Positions 6,226-13,501 of a stretch of DNA of 17,002 bases are shown here, piece after piece. Under the pieces are notes generated by a model. It did no database searches and was not told where the DNA came from. It saw only the letters and a program-made list of their open reading frames with translations. Within the stretch, counting starts at the first letter, position 1. Each line of letters begins with the position of its first letter. This stretch comes from Planctomycetaceae bacterium (GTDB lineage Bacteria > Planctomycetota > Planctomycetia > Pirellulales > Pirellulaceae): assembly GCA_007695205.1 (NCBI GenBank), contig REEF01000202.1, forward strand, positions 1 through 17,002, written 5' to 3'. Position numbers and translations under genes: made by a program.

Positions 6226-7019
6226 TCACGATTTTAGCCGCCGTTTTGGTTGCCAGCCTGGTAGGCAGTTTGCACTGTGCGGGCATGTGCGGCGCCTTGG
6301 TCGCGTTCGCAGTGGGTGGGATGGAAGCTCATTCGATGGCGGCGCGCGTGGTCTTGCAAATCGCCTATCACGGCGGTCGCCTGGTGACGTACGGATTGAT
6401 GGGCGTGCTGTGCGGCTTGCTGGGTGCTGCTTTGGACCTGGGCGGATCGATGGTCGGTCTGCATCGGGCGGCGGCCGTGCTGGCCGGTGGGACGATGATC
6501 GGTTTCGGGATCATCGCCGTGCTGCAGTACCGCGGCTGGCGCATCGGGGGGACTCGAGTTCCGGCCAGCCTGAAGTGGTTGCTGGTATCCGGTCAGCGGC
6601 TGGCCGTTGGCCTGCAGCCGTTGCCACGCGCTCTGATCATCGGGCTGCTGACGGCGTTTCTGCCGTGCGGTTGGCTCTGGGCTTTCGCCGTGATCGCTGC
6701 CGGGACCGGCAGCGCCGGTTGGGGTGCTGCAGTGATGGTCGCTTTTTGGGCGGGAACGGTTCCGATCCTGGCGTTTGTCGGCGCAGCGGTGCAGACGCTG
6801 ACCGGCACGCTGGGACGGCGGATGCCGCTGATCACGGCGGTCCTGTTGGTCGCGCTGGGGCTGGGCACGATCGCCGAGCGTTTGGTAATATCCGGTGAAC
6901 CGTTGATCGTACCGATCACCGCCGATGGTTCGGTTGATTTGCGAAAGCAGATCGAGATCGTCGGCCAGACACCGCCCCCTTGCTGTCAGACTTCGCCATC
7001 CGATTCGGAGAGAGAATGA
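6222..7019 (+). CDS. TauE/SafE-like (UreH/DsbD-type) transmembrane protein of the cbb3 operon
   Basis: This 265-residue multi-pass protein has about six hydrophobic helices. It starts with the family motif His18-Cys19-x2-Met22-Cys23-Gly in helix 1 and has a partner LPCG (Cys149) in the second half. That is the pattern of the SafE-like group often found after fixH, annotated as sulfite exporter or urease accessory UreH-like. The Cys/Met/His set suggests metal (copper) or thiol handling during oxidase assembly rather than sulfite export; this is inference from motif and operon. The C-terminal tail adds a PPPCCQTSP segment. ATGA overlaps at both ends (6222-6225 and 7016-7019) support co-translation with fixH and the downstream hydrolase. 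No CcoI-type copper ATPase or CcoS is present in the window. Confidence 0.85.
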   Translation: MITILAAVLVASLVGSLHCAGMCGALVAFAVGGMEAHSMAARVVLQIAYHGGRLVTYGLMGVLCGLLGAALDLGGSMVGLHRAAAVLAGGTMIGFGIIAVLQYRGWRIGGTRVPASLKWLLVSGQRLAVGLQPLPRALIIGLLTAFLPCGWLWAFAVIAAGTGSAGWGAAVMVAFWAGTVPILAFVGAAVQTLTGTLGRRMPLITAVLLVALGLGTIAERLVISGEPLIVPITADGSVDLRKQIEIVGQTPPPCCQTSPSDSERE

Positions 7020-9064
7020 TGAAACGCATTTGCCGCAATGCAACGATCGCCGCCGTGGCTTTGGGACTGATCGTCTGGGCAGCAGTCCCCGGACATGCCG
7101 AAGTGGTTCGTGTGCAAATCGACCAGCGCCAGCCCTTTGCCGACGGACACGCGTTTGGCGATACCGGGCCTTACGAAAGAATTCAAGGTCGTTTGCATTT
7201 CGAGGTCGATCCGGAACATGCTGCCAACGATCGGATCATCGATTTGCAGCTCGCTCCGCGAAACGAGCGCGGGCGCGTCGAGTTTTGGAGTGACTTTGAT
7301 CTGCTGATGCCGGTCGACCCACAGAAAGGCAACGGGCGGTTGCTGATGGGCATCAATAACCGCGGCAACAAGCTGATGCTGGGTGCTTTTAACAATCGAG
7401 GCGGCAACAACCCTCAGAGTCTGGCCGATGCCGGCAACGGGTTCCTGATGCGGCAGGGCTACGCGATCCTCTGGTGTGGCTGGAACGGCGATGTTCTGCC
7501 CGGCGGAAACCGTTTGGTCATGGGCTTGCCCGTCGCCACGCAGGACGGCCAGACGATCACGGGCCGGATGTATGCCGAGATCATCGTCGACAATCCGGTG
7601 CGAAGCCAGCCGTTTTATTGGGGCAATTCGGATGTCTATCCCAGTGTCAGCCTGGACAATACCGATGCGATGCTGACCATGCGTCCCGACCGATCGGAGC
7701 CGGCCGTCGAGGTCCCGCGGAACCGATGGTCGTTCGGGCGATGGGAACAGGACAAGCTGGTTGCGGATCCGCGACATGTGTACTTGCAGGACGGCTTCCG
7801 ACCCGGCTGGATCTACGAACTGCTCTACACAGCCAGGGATCCTCGAGTCACCGGATTGGGGTTCGCAGCGGTCCGCGATGCGGTATCGTTCTTCCGCTAT
7901 GCGGCGGAGGATTCCCAGGGCGTGGCGAATCCTCTGTCCGACGCGATCCAGTACGCCTACATCTTCGGGATCTCGCAGTCGGGCCGGTTCATCCATCACT
8001 ATATCTACGAAGGCTTCAACGCCGACCTGCAGGGTCGCGCGGTCTTTGACGGCGCGATGCCGCACGTGGCTGGTGCCGGCAAGGGTTCGTTCAACCATCG
8101 CTTCGCCCAGACGACTCGGTACAGTTCGCAGTTTGAAGAGAATCTATATCCGACCGATGTATTCCCGTTCACCTCGGTCCCGCAGACCGATCCCGAGACG
8201 GGCGAGCAGGGCGACATGCTCCGTCGCGCTCGAGCGCGCGGACCGGTGCCGAAGATATTTTTCACGCAGACGTCGGCCGAGTACTGGAGTCGTTCGGCAT
8301 CGCTGTTGCATACCGACGTGGCGGGCACGGTGGATGTGCCCTTGGACCCGGATGTGCGCATCTACTTCATCTCCGGTGCCCAGCATGTCGTTTCCGGTTC
8401 GACTTCGCCGGGGATCTACCAGTACCCGCGAAACATCCTCGACCACCGCCCTGTTCTGCGAGCCTTGTTGGTCGCGTTGGATCGGTGGGTCAGCCACGAC
8501 GAACAACCGCCGCCCAGCGCGTATCCCAAGATCGCCGATGGATCGTTGGTCGACCTGTCCACCTACCGCTCGATGTTCCCAGCGATCCCCAACGTCGAAA
8601 CGCCGCAGGTGATGAACCAACCTTTACGGCTGGACGCCGGACCGCGTTACTGGAGCGAAGGGATCGCCGACCACGTACCGCCGGCAGTCGGACCGCCTTA
8701 CGGGGCGTTGGTCCCGGCGGTCGACCAAGACGGGAACGCCGTTGCGGGAATCCGGCTGCCGGAAATCGAAGTGCCGCTGGCGACCTATACCGGCTGGAAC
8801 CTGCGCGCTGCGGCTCACGGCGGCGAAGGGATGCTGTCGCGTTTTATCGGCGCCTACTTCCAATTCCCGGGCACCGCCGACCAACGTGCTGATTCAGAGG
8901 ACCCGCGTCCATCGATCCTGGAACGCTATCCCACCAAACAAGATTATCTGGATCAGGTGGCGCAAGTCGCCCAGGACCTGCGCGCCAGACGCTTGTTGCT
9001 GGCCGAGGACGTTCAAGCGATCCAACAACGGGCTGCCGCCGCAAAACACTGGGACCGTCGCTGA
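7016..9064 (+). CDS. Secreted alpha/beta hydrolase domain protein (Abhydrolase_10-like)
   Basis: This 682-residue protein has a signal peptide (basic MMKRICRN, hydrophobic core, cleavage probably after GHA near residue 29). It resembles the large alpha/beta hydrolase domain family (Pfam Abhydrolase_10). The nucleophile elbow is GISQSG with Ser320, and His457 (SGAQHVV) is a good candidate catalytic His; I could not place the acid. The substrate is unknown; ester or lactone hydrolysis is the family expectation. GGAG at 7007-7010 serves ATG 7016 or 7019; 7016 overlaps the upstream stop by ATGA. Tight coupling to the cbb3 assembly genes is unexpected, and a 12-bp hairpin at the stop seems to end the operon here. 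Confidence 0.85.
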   Translation: MMKRICRNATIAAVALGLIVWAAVPGHAEVVRVQIDQRQPFADGHAFGDTGPYERIQGRLHFEVDPEHAANDRIIDLQLAPRNERGRVEFWSDFDLLMPVDPQKGNGRLLMGINNRGNKLMLGAFNNRGGNNPQSLADAGNGFLMRQGYAILWCGWNGDVLPGGNRLVMGLPVATQDGQTITGRMYAEIIVDNPVRSQPFYWGNSDVYPSVSLDNTDAMLTMRPDRSEPAVEVPRNRWSFGRWEQDKLVADPRHVYLQDGFRPGWIYELLYTARDPRVTGLGFAAVRDAVSFFRYAAEDSQGVANPLSDAIQYAYIFGISQSGRFIHHYIYEGFNADLQGRAVFDGAMPHVAGAGKGSFNHRFAQTTRYSSQFEENLYPTDVFPFTSVPQTDPETGEQGDMLRRARARGPVPKIFFTQTSAEYWSRSASLLHTDVAGTVDVPLDPDVRIYFISGAQHVVSGSTSPGIYQYPRNILDHRPVLRALLVALDRWVSHDEQPPPSAYPKIADGSLVDLSTYRSMFPAIPNVETPQVMNQPLRLDAGPRYWSEGIADHVPPAVGPPYGALVPAVDQDGNAVAGIRLPEIEVPLATYTGWNLRAAAHGGEGMLSRFIGAYFQFPGTADQRADSEDPRPSILERYPTKQDYLDQVAQVAQDLRARRLLLAEDVQAIQQRAAAAKHWDRR

Positions 9065-9082
9065 TGACAAGCGTACGGTCCC
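9051..9082 (+). terminator. Hairpin at the end of the cbb3 operon
   Basis: GGGACCGTCGCT (9051-9062) pairs with AGCG-T-ACGGTCCC (9070-9082, one bulged T), giving 12 bp around a 7-nt loop that contains most of the hydrolase stop codon. There is no T-tract on either side, so classic Rho-independent termination is not assured. The position between convergent genes suggests a bidirectional terminator or mRNA end. Confidence 0.45.
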
Positions 9083-9114
9083 GGTTGCTCTCGGAATGGC
9101 ATCCTCGTTCGGTC

Positions 9115-10377
9115 TCAGGTCGGATCGAACGAGGGCACGGTCAACTGCTCGCCATCCTTCAATGACGATTGGTGAGCGATAATGCCGGGGACGTTCATCG
9201 CCAACGATTCGTACAGATCGATCTCCGGCTCGCGATCTTCCAGCAGTGCGTTGACGAATTCAGCCGAGATGAACACGGCCGAACCACCGTGGCCGGACGG
9301 TCGCCGCATCGGTTCGGGCAACATGTCGCTTTCCCAGTAACGCGGTACGGCAGCCGCTTCGGCTCGACGCCCTCGAATGTTGATCACGTTGCCGTGCACC
9401 CCGTCGATCGCCATGTAAAAGGTCGCCTCGTCACCGAACCATTGGGCTCGTTCACCGTGAGCTCGACAGCGTCGGAATTCGTTCATCCGCGCCATGTGCC
9501 CGCGGTCGGTCAGCATCAGCGAACTCTGGCTCCAGAACGGGTTGTCGTACACGTTTTCGGTCATCAACGGATGCTCGCGCAGTTGCGGGCTGGAGCCGCG
9601 CCAACCCAGGCACGAGACTTTCACCACCCGCTCGCCCGTCACGCCCGTCAGGAACCCGACCGAATGAGTCGGGTACAGCATGGGTGGGTAACCGAACCGC
9701 CAGGAACGCGAGCCGTCGGGATTGTGGGGCAATCCGCTTCGAGTCGCCAGGAGTTCTTCCAACCGTTTGAGGTCGCCTCGATCGTGATAATACTCGCCTT
9801 CGGTGTAGAACAGCTCGCCGAAGACACCTTCGCGGTACAGATTCCGAGCGAAAATGCACTCCTGCCGGTACCAACTGGATTCCGCCAGCATGTAGCGCAG
9901 TCCGGTCCGCTCCTTCAGCTCCTTCAACATGGCCGCCTCGTCCAGCGTCACGCATGCCGGCACGGCGGAAACCACATGCCAGCCTCGTTCCATACACATC
10001 TGGGTGTGTTTCGCGTGATCGGTCGCACCGGAGAACACCGCCACCGCGTCGATATCCTTGGCCTGCTGGATCATCTCTTCCAGCGAATCGTACACGGCAT
10101 CGCATTGGTAATGGTTCTTCAGCCGCTCGCGGCGCTGCGGATACAGATCGGTCACTGCGGTGATCACACAATTGGGATGCTCGTGCCAATGGAAGGTGGC
10201 CCCAAAACCACCGCCGACCACGCCCATGCGGATCGTTTTGCCTGCTTCCTGCGGATAAGCACGTCCGGCCCGCGTCAACAGGTCGCCACCGGCGATCAGT
10301 GCCGCCGTCGCGCCGGATACTTCCAGGAAAGAACGGCGTGAGCGACGCCCGGATTCAGGTTGTTGATGATCGTTCAT
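9115..10377 (-). CDS. Tat-exported Gfo/Idh/MocA family oxidoreductase-like protein
   Basis: This 420-residue protein begins with a twin-arginine signal (RRSRRSFLEVSGATAALIAGG, residues 11-31), so it is probably exported folded. Residues 50-165 form a Rossmann fold with the dinucleotide motif GVVGGGFG (52-59). The rest is the alpha/beta C-terminal domain typical of Gfo/Idh/MocA dehydrogenases and the related NAD-dependent glycoside hydrolases (GH109-like). The usual EKP motif at the end of the fifth strand is replaced by AVPA (138-141), so the standard catalytic Lys is absent and the activity is uncertain. AGGAG lies 8 nt before the ATG. The gene is convergent with the hydrolase, 50 bp away. 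Planctomycete genomes carry many such Tat-exported paralogues. Confidence 0.9.
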   Translation of the reverse strand: MNDHQQPESGRRSRRSFLEVSGATAALIAGGDLLTRAGRAYPQEAGKTIRMGVVGGGFGATFHWHEHPNCVITAVTDLYPQRRERLKNHYQCDAVYDSLEEMIQQAKDIDAVAVFSGATDHAKHTQMCMERGWHVVSAVPACVTLDEAAMLKELKERTGLRYMLAESSWYRQECIFARNLYREGVFGELFYTEGEYYHDRGDLKRLEELLATRSGLPHNPDGSRSWRFGYPPMLYPTHSVGFLTGVTGERVVKVSCLGWRGSSPQLREHPLMTENVYDNPFWSQSSLMLTDRGHMARMNEFRRCRAHGERAQWFGDEATFYMAIDGVHGNVINIRGRRAEAAAVPRYWESDMLPEPMRRPSGHGGSAVFISAEFVNALLEDREPEIDLYESLAMNVPGIIAHQSSLKDGEQLTVPSFDPT

Positions 10378-10815
10378 GAATGAGGCTCCTGATGATTGTC
10401 CACGTTGTCAACGCCCAGGCGGTTCTTCGACTGCATGCGCAACCGTTTCGCACCTCGGTGTGCTGGCTTCTCCACCGTTCCAGTCTATCCGCCATCCCAC
10501 GCGATGCAACCATCAGTCCCGCCGCCTTGGCATCCGCCCGCCACTTCAACCTGGCTCTGATCCGGCTGATTCCGGCGTCCAATGTGTTTCCGTGGTGCAA
10601 GCACGCGGGCGAACCACAAACCGAGGCCGAGTTGCAGGCGACTGGCCGTTTCGTGGCCTGCGGCCAGTCCTGCGGAAGCATGTAGTAGCGCGGCCCAACG
10701 GCGGAATCACATGGCGGCGAACAGGACATTCCCCCCGGCCATGCATCCCATCCCGTTTCACGTCGCGGGGAACTCGGGAAGACGGCGCGTGATCGCCCGT
10801 GGGTAAATGCCTAGG
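10378..10815. other. 438-bp gap between two minus-strand genes
   Basis: Open frames of 101-138 codons occur on both strands, but they overlap each other, have Cys/Arg/His-rich translations and lack ribosome binding sites, so I do not call a gene. The part next to 10378 should hold the promoter of the Gfo/Idh/MocA gene. A GC-rich hairpin lies at 10634-10673. No clear -35/-10 pair was found. Confidence 0.6.
10634..10673. repeat. GC-rich inverted repeat in the gap
   Basis: GACTGGCCG (10640-10648) and CGGCCAGTC (10661-10669) are perfect complements around a 12-nt loop. An outer GCAG/CTGC pairing (10634-10637 with 10670-10673, two bulged nt) extends it to 13 bp. It could be a structured leader of the Gfo/Idh/MocA transcript, a terminator for the beta-helix gene about 140 bp away, or a dispersed repeat. 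Confidence 0.4.
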
Positions 10816-11985
10816 TCAACGCTCTGCATCCGGCATCGCATGCGCACCAAAGCGTTGGGCCTGGGGATGGAGGGGCCGGAATCGACGACGATCGGGGGCT
10901 TCCAGTTGAGGATCGATTCCGTAGAGACTGGATGTCTCCGGGGCGGGCAGTTGGGGGCGACTGGACTGTGGGCGGTCCTCGCAGAACCAGAGGTTGTTGG
11001 TAAAGCGAAAAGACGCGGGATCTGTGTTGGAGCCGATATTGACAACGGTCGCGAGATCGGCCGCACGGAAGACGATCAGATTGTGTTCGAATCGACCGTG
11101 ACGGCACGGTGGGAAACCGGGTTCGGTCGTTTCCTGCAAGATCCGCATGACCCATCGATCGGGGCGGTAGATCGTGTTGTAACGCACGGTTGCCCCATCG
11201 ACGCCGACAAAGGCGATGGGGGCAGTACTGCCAACGAAGACACAGCCTTCGACCGTGATATCTCGAGCTTCGTAACGCGCGCCGGCAGGTCGGAAGTAGG
11301 CCATGCCGGTCGAGCCGCCCAGATTCACGCCCCGTTGACCGGCATCGAGGAACAGGCAGCGACGGATCACGATCTGCGAGGAACCTCCCTTGGTCTGCGG
11401 CCCCGTCGCCTGCGAGAACCCTTCGCGGCCCAAAAACTGACATCCTTCGATCAAGCCGCGATGACAGCCCACCATGTCGATCGCCTGACCTCCCCAGCCA
11501 TCGATCGTGCAATCGCGAATCACAAAGTCGACAACTCCTGACAATTTGATCCCGTCACGATTGCCCTTCGGCCCGATTTCCGACACGTGCAGGGACTCGA
11601 GCACGATATGGTGAGAGGGCGTGTCGTAAGTGCCACCATCGTCGATGTTGATCCCGTTACCCGATTGACCACGTATCGCTAAATTCCGCACGGTCAGGTA
11701 GGCGCAATCGCTGAACTGCCATGCCGTGCCGCCGCCACGGAATACGGGCGGCCGATCCGGATCCGCGCCTTCGATGACGATCGGTTGATCCGCCGTACCA
11801 CGCAGCCCTTGTACAAAGATACCGGGCGAGTACGATCCGGGGGCGATGCGGATCCTGGTACCGGGCGCCGCATCGGACAACGCTCGACGCAACCCAGCAT
11901 CGTCTTGAACGTCGATCACACGATCCGTCGATACCGTCCAACCCATCGACAATAAGACCATGCATAAAGATAAAGTTGTCGACAT
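10816..11985 (-). CDS. Secreted right-handed parallel beta-helix protein
   Basis: This 389-residue protein starts at ATG 11985, with CTCCC (GGGAG on the coding strand) at 11993-11997; the longer start at 12018 would put 11 residues before a good signal peptide (MSTTLSLCMVLLSMGWTVS). After DVQDDAGLRRALSDAAPGTRI come repeated beta-helix rungs from about 60 to 335 (patterns such as YLTVRNLAIRG, HIVLESLHVSE, FVIRDCTIDG, QIVIRRCLFLD, DITVEGCVFVG, ATVRYNTIY). The fold is that of polysaccharide lyases and related proteins (Beta_helix). The QTKGGSSQIVIRRC stretch (197-210) has a Lys and Arg placed roughly like the catalytic pair of PL6 lyases, but I cannot confirm enzyme activity. The C-terminal 50 residues are Pro/Arg-rich. 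It is probably extracellular and acts on or binds carbohydrate. Confidence 0.82.
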   Translation of the reverse strand: MSTTLSLCMVLLSMGWTVSTDRVIDVQDDAGLRRALSDAAPGTRIRIAPGSYSPGIFVQGLRGTADQPIVIEGADPDRPPVFRGGGTAWQFSDCAYLTVRNLAIRGQSGNGINIDDGGTYDTPSHHIVLESLHVSEIGPKGNRDGIKLSGVVDFVIRDCTIDGWGGQAIDMVGCHRGLIEGCQFLGREGFSQATGPQTKGGSSQIVIRRCLFLDAGQRGVNLGGSTGMAYFRPAGARYEARDITVEGCVFVGSTAPIAFVGVDGATVRYNTIYRPDRWVMRILQETTEPGFPPCRHGRFEHNLIVFRAADLATVVNIGSNTDPASFRFTNNLWFCEDRPQSSRPQLPAPETSSLYGIDPQLEAPDRRRFRPLHPQAQRFGAHAMPDAER

Positions 11986-12230
11986 TGCTTTTCTCCCGTT
12001 GGTCGCTCGCTTTGTCACAAATATTCGATGATCTTGGACGTTCGTAGTGCCGTGACCGCGCGTCTCTCCCGATCCTCAGATCTTAGCAAAACGTCGACGA
12101 TCGGTCGATAAGCGGCCGTTTCCATCGGGCGTAGCGTTTGCCAAGCACCTTTTCACAAGAGTATCAGCAGGCTCTAATGAGAGGAGAAGGCAACGTTGTC
12201 ACTTCCCTTTTTTTGTGGAGATATCTACTG
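11986..12230. promoter_or_regulatory. Divergent promoter region between beta-helix and TlpA-like genes
   Basis: The 245-bp gap between two outward-reading genes must contain both promoters, but I found no convincing -35/-10 pair. A short perfect dyad TCGAC-GATCG-GTCGA lies at 12094-12108 and may be an operator; this is weak. In-frame ATGs at 12138 and 12177 precede the chosen start of the plus-strand gene but would bury its signal peptide. Confidence 0.35.
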
Positions 12231-13355
12231 ATGAATCGTTTCTTAACACTGGCGTATCTGGTTGCGATTGCCCTGCCGATTTTGGCTGGCAACCCGGCGG
12301 TGTACGCTCAGGTTGCGACTCTGGAAGCTCAAACCATCGAAGAACGTTTGGCGGCCGATCCGAACGACACCGAGATCTTGAACGAGTACATGATGGGGCA
12401 GCTTCGAAAGCTGTTACCCAAAATCAACACGTCGCCCGACGATGCCCAGACGATCTTGGATTCCATGAACGTCACGCTCGGTGCTTTGGAGCCGACGACC
12501 GAAGAGGCCAAGCAGTTGTTGGGTCGAGCCCAGGACGCGATCGGTTTCTACGAGGACCAACTGGAACTCGCCCGCGTCTCGTTGGACGATCTGAAGGACA
12601 AGCTGACCGAGAATCCTGATGACGCGAGCCTGTTGTCTATGTTCGTGCAAAAGTCCATGCAGCAGTTGGGGCCGCTGACCGGTTCCCAACCGGACCAGGC
12701 GGAACAGATGCTGGCGGCCACAGAAGAATTTCTCGATAGCCTGAAAGACAGAATCGAGTCCGAGGAAGGCAAACAGGCTTTGGCCGCCAAGGATCGCCCG
12801 TTCGCTCAATTGCGAAATGCCATCGAACGCACCAAGCGTCTGGACGCGATCGTCGGCAGCGATGCGGCGCCGCTGAACATCAAGGATTGGGTCAACGGCA
12901 CGCCATTGACGGACGAAGACCTGCAGGGCAAGGTCGTCCTGCTGGATTTCTGGGCGATCTGGTGCGGACCCTGCATCGCTACGTTCCCTCATCTACGCGA
13001 GTGGCAAGAACAGTACGCCGACAAAGGATTGGTGATCATCGGGGTAACGAACTACTACAACTTTGTCTGGGACGAGGCAAGTCAGCGCGCCACGCGTTCG
13101 ACGGAGAAGGTTTCGCCAGAGCAGGAGCAGGAGATGCTGGTGAAATTCGCTGAGCATCACGAGTTGGAACATCGGTTTGCGATCGCCGAGGACGGGTCGC
13201 TGGCCGAATTCTATGGCGTGTCCGGCATCCCGCATGCCGTGGTAATCGACCGCGAAGGTAAAGTCCAGTTGATGCGAGTCGGCAGCGGCGAGGCGGCCGC
13301 AAAGGACATCGAACAGGCGATCAAGAAGGCGATCACCGAATCGGAAGAGGCCTGA
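12231..13355 (+). CDS. Secreted TlpA-like thiol-disulfide (redoxin) protein with duplicated helical N-terminal region
   Basis: This 374-residue protein has a signal peptide (MNRFLTLAYLVAIALPILAG, cleavage probably after VYA near residue 26). It has a helical region (about 35-205) and a C-terminal thioredoxin-like domain (about 212-370) of the TlpA/AhpC-TSA class. The active site is WCGPC (Cys245, Cys248) and the cis-Pro loop is SGIPHAVVID (Pro334). Such periplasmic proteins reduce or exchange disulfides, sometimes for cytochrome c or oxidase maturation; a link to the cbb3 locus is only inference. Residues 39-86 and 124-171 are an internal repeat (offset 85, about 11 identities in 48, both with L..xPxD and PDxA..xL). 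Start choice: GGAG at 12217-12220 and signal peptide position. Ends 12 nt before a strong hairpin. Confidence 0.88.
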   Translation: MNRFLTLAYLVAIALPILAGNPAVYAQVATLEAQTIEERLAADPNDTEILNEYMMGQLRKLLPKINTSPDDAQTILDSMNVTLGALEPTTEEAKQLLGRAQDAIGFYEDQLELARVSLDDLKDKLTENPDDASLLSMFVQKSMQQLGPLTGSQPDQAEQMLAATEEFLDSLKDRIESEEGKQALAAKDRPFAQLRNAIERTKRLDAIVGSDAAPLNIKDWVNGTPLTDEDLQGKVVLLDFWAIWCGPCIATFPHLREWQEQYADKGLVIIGVTNYYNFVWDEASQRATRSTEKVSPEQEQEMLVKFAEHHELEHRFAIAEDGSLAEFYGVSGIPHAVVIDREGKVQLMRVGSGEAAAKDIEQAIKKAITESEEA

Positions 13356-13367
13356 ACCAACGTGCTT

Positions 13368-13397
13368 CCCACCCGTGCCCGGCAGGGCACGGGTGGG
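13368..13397. terminator. 13-bp perfect hairpin, probable bidirectional terminator
   Basis: CCCACCCGTGCCC (13368-13380) and GGGCACGGGTGGG (13385-13397) are exact complements with the 4-nt loop GGCA. It lies 12 nt after the TlpA-like stop codon, in the gap between two convergent genes. There is no T-tract. It could equally be a dispersed intergenic repeat unit. Confidence 0.55.
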
Positions 13398-13420
13398 GTG
13401 CGTGAGTCGGCGAAAGGGGG

Positions 13421-13483
13421 CGGGAGTCGCTTTCGGCCATCGACTTGCCACATGGTGAGATCGTTGCCCGAAAACGACTCCCG
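13421..13483. repeat. Long-armed inverted repeat in the convergent gap
   Basis: CGGGAGTCG-C-TTTCGG (13421-13436) pairs with CCGAAA-A-CGACTCCCG (13468-13483): 16-nt arms with one C/A mismatch and a 31-nt loop. It ends 18 bp from the stop of the minus-strand gene at 13502. It may serve as that gene's terminator or be a REP/MITE-like mobile repeat. Confidence 0.5.
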
Positions 13484-13501
13484 ACCTCCATGCCCTTCGC
13501 C

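Noticed and set aside
9169..10341. 390-codon plus-strand frame opposite the Gfo/Idh/MocA gene
   Set aside because: It is antisense to a clear Tat-exported protein; long antisense frames are expected in GC-rich coding DNA, and no domain or ribosome binding site is seen.
10376..10792. Possible small genes in the 10378-10815 gap (101, 138 and 124 codons)
   Set aside because: They overlap one another on both strands and lack ribosome binding sites and recognisable domains.
10807..11541. 244-codon plus-strand frame opposite the beta-helix gene
   Set aside because: It is antisense to a gene with a signal peptide and regular beta-helix rungs; the translation is not protein-like.
12094..12108. TCGAC-GATCG-GTCGA dyad as an operator
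   Set aside because: A 5-bp arm dyad is expected by chance in GC-rich DNA, and it has no match elsewhere in the window that I noticed.
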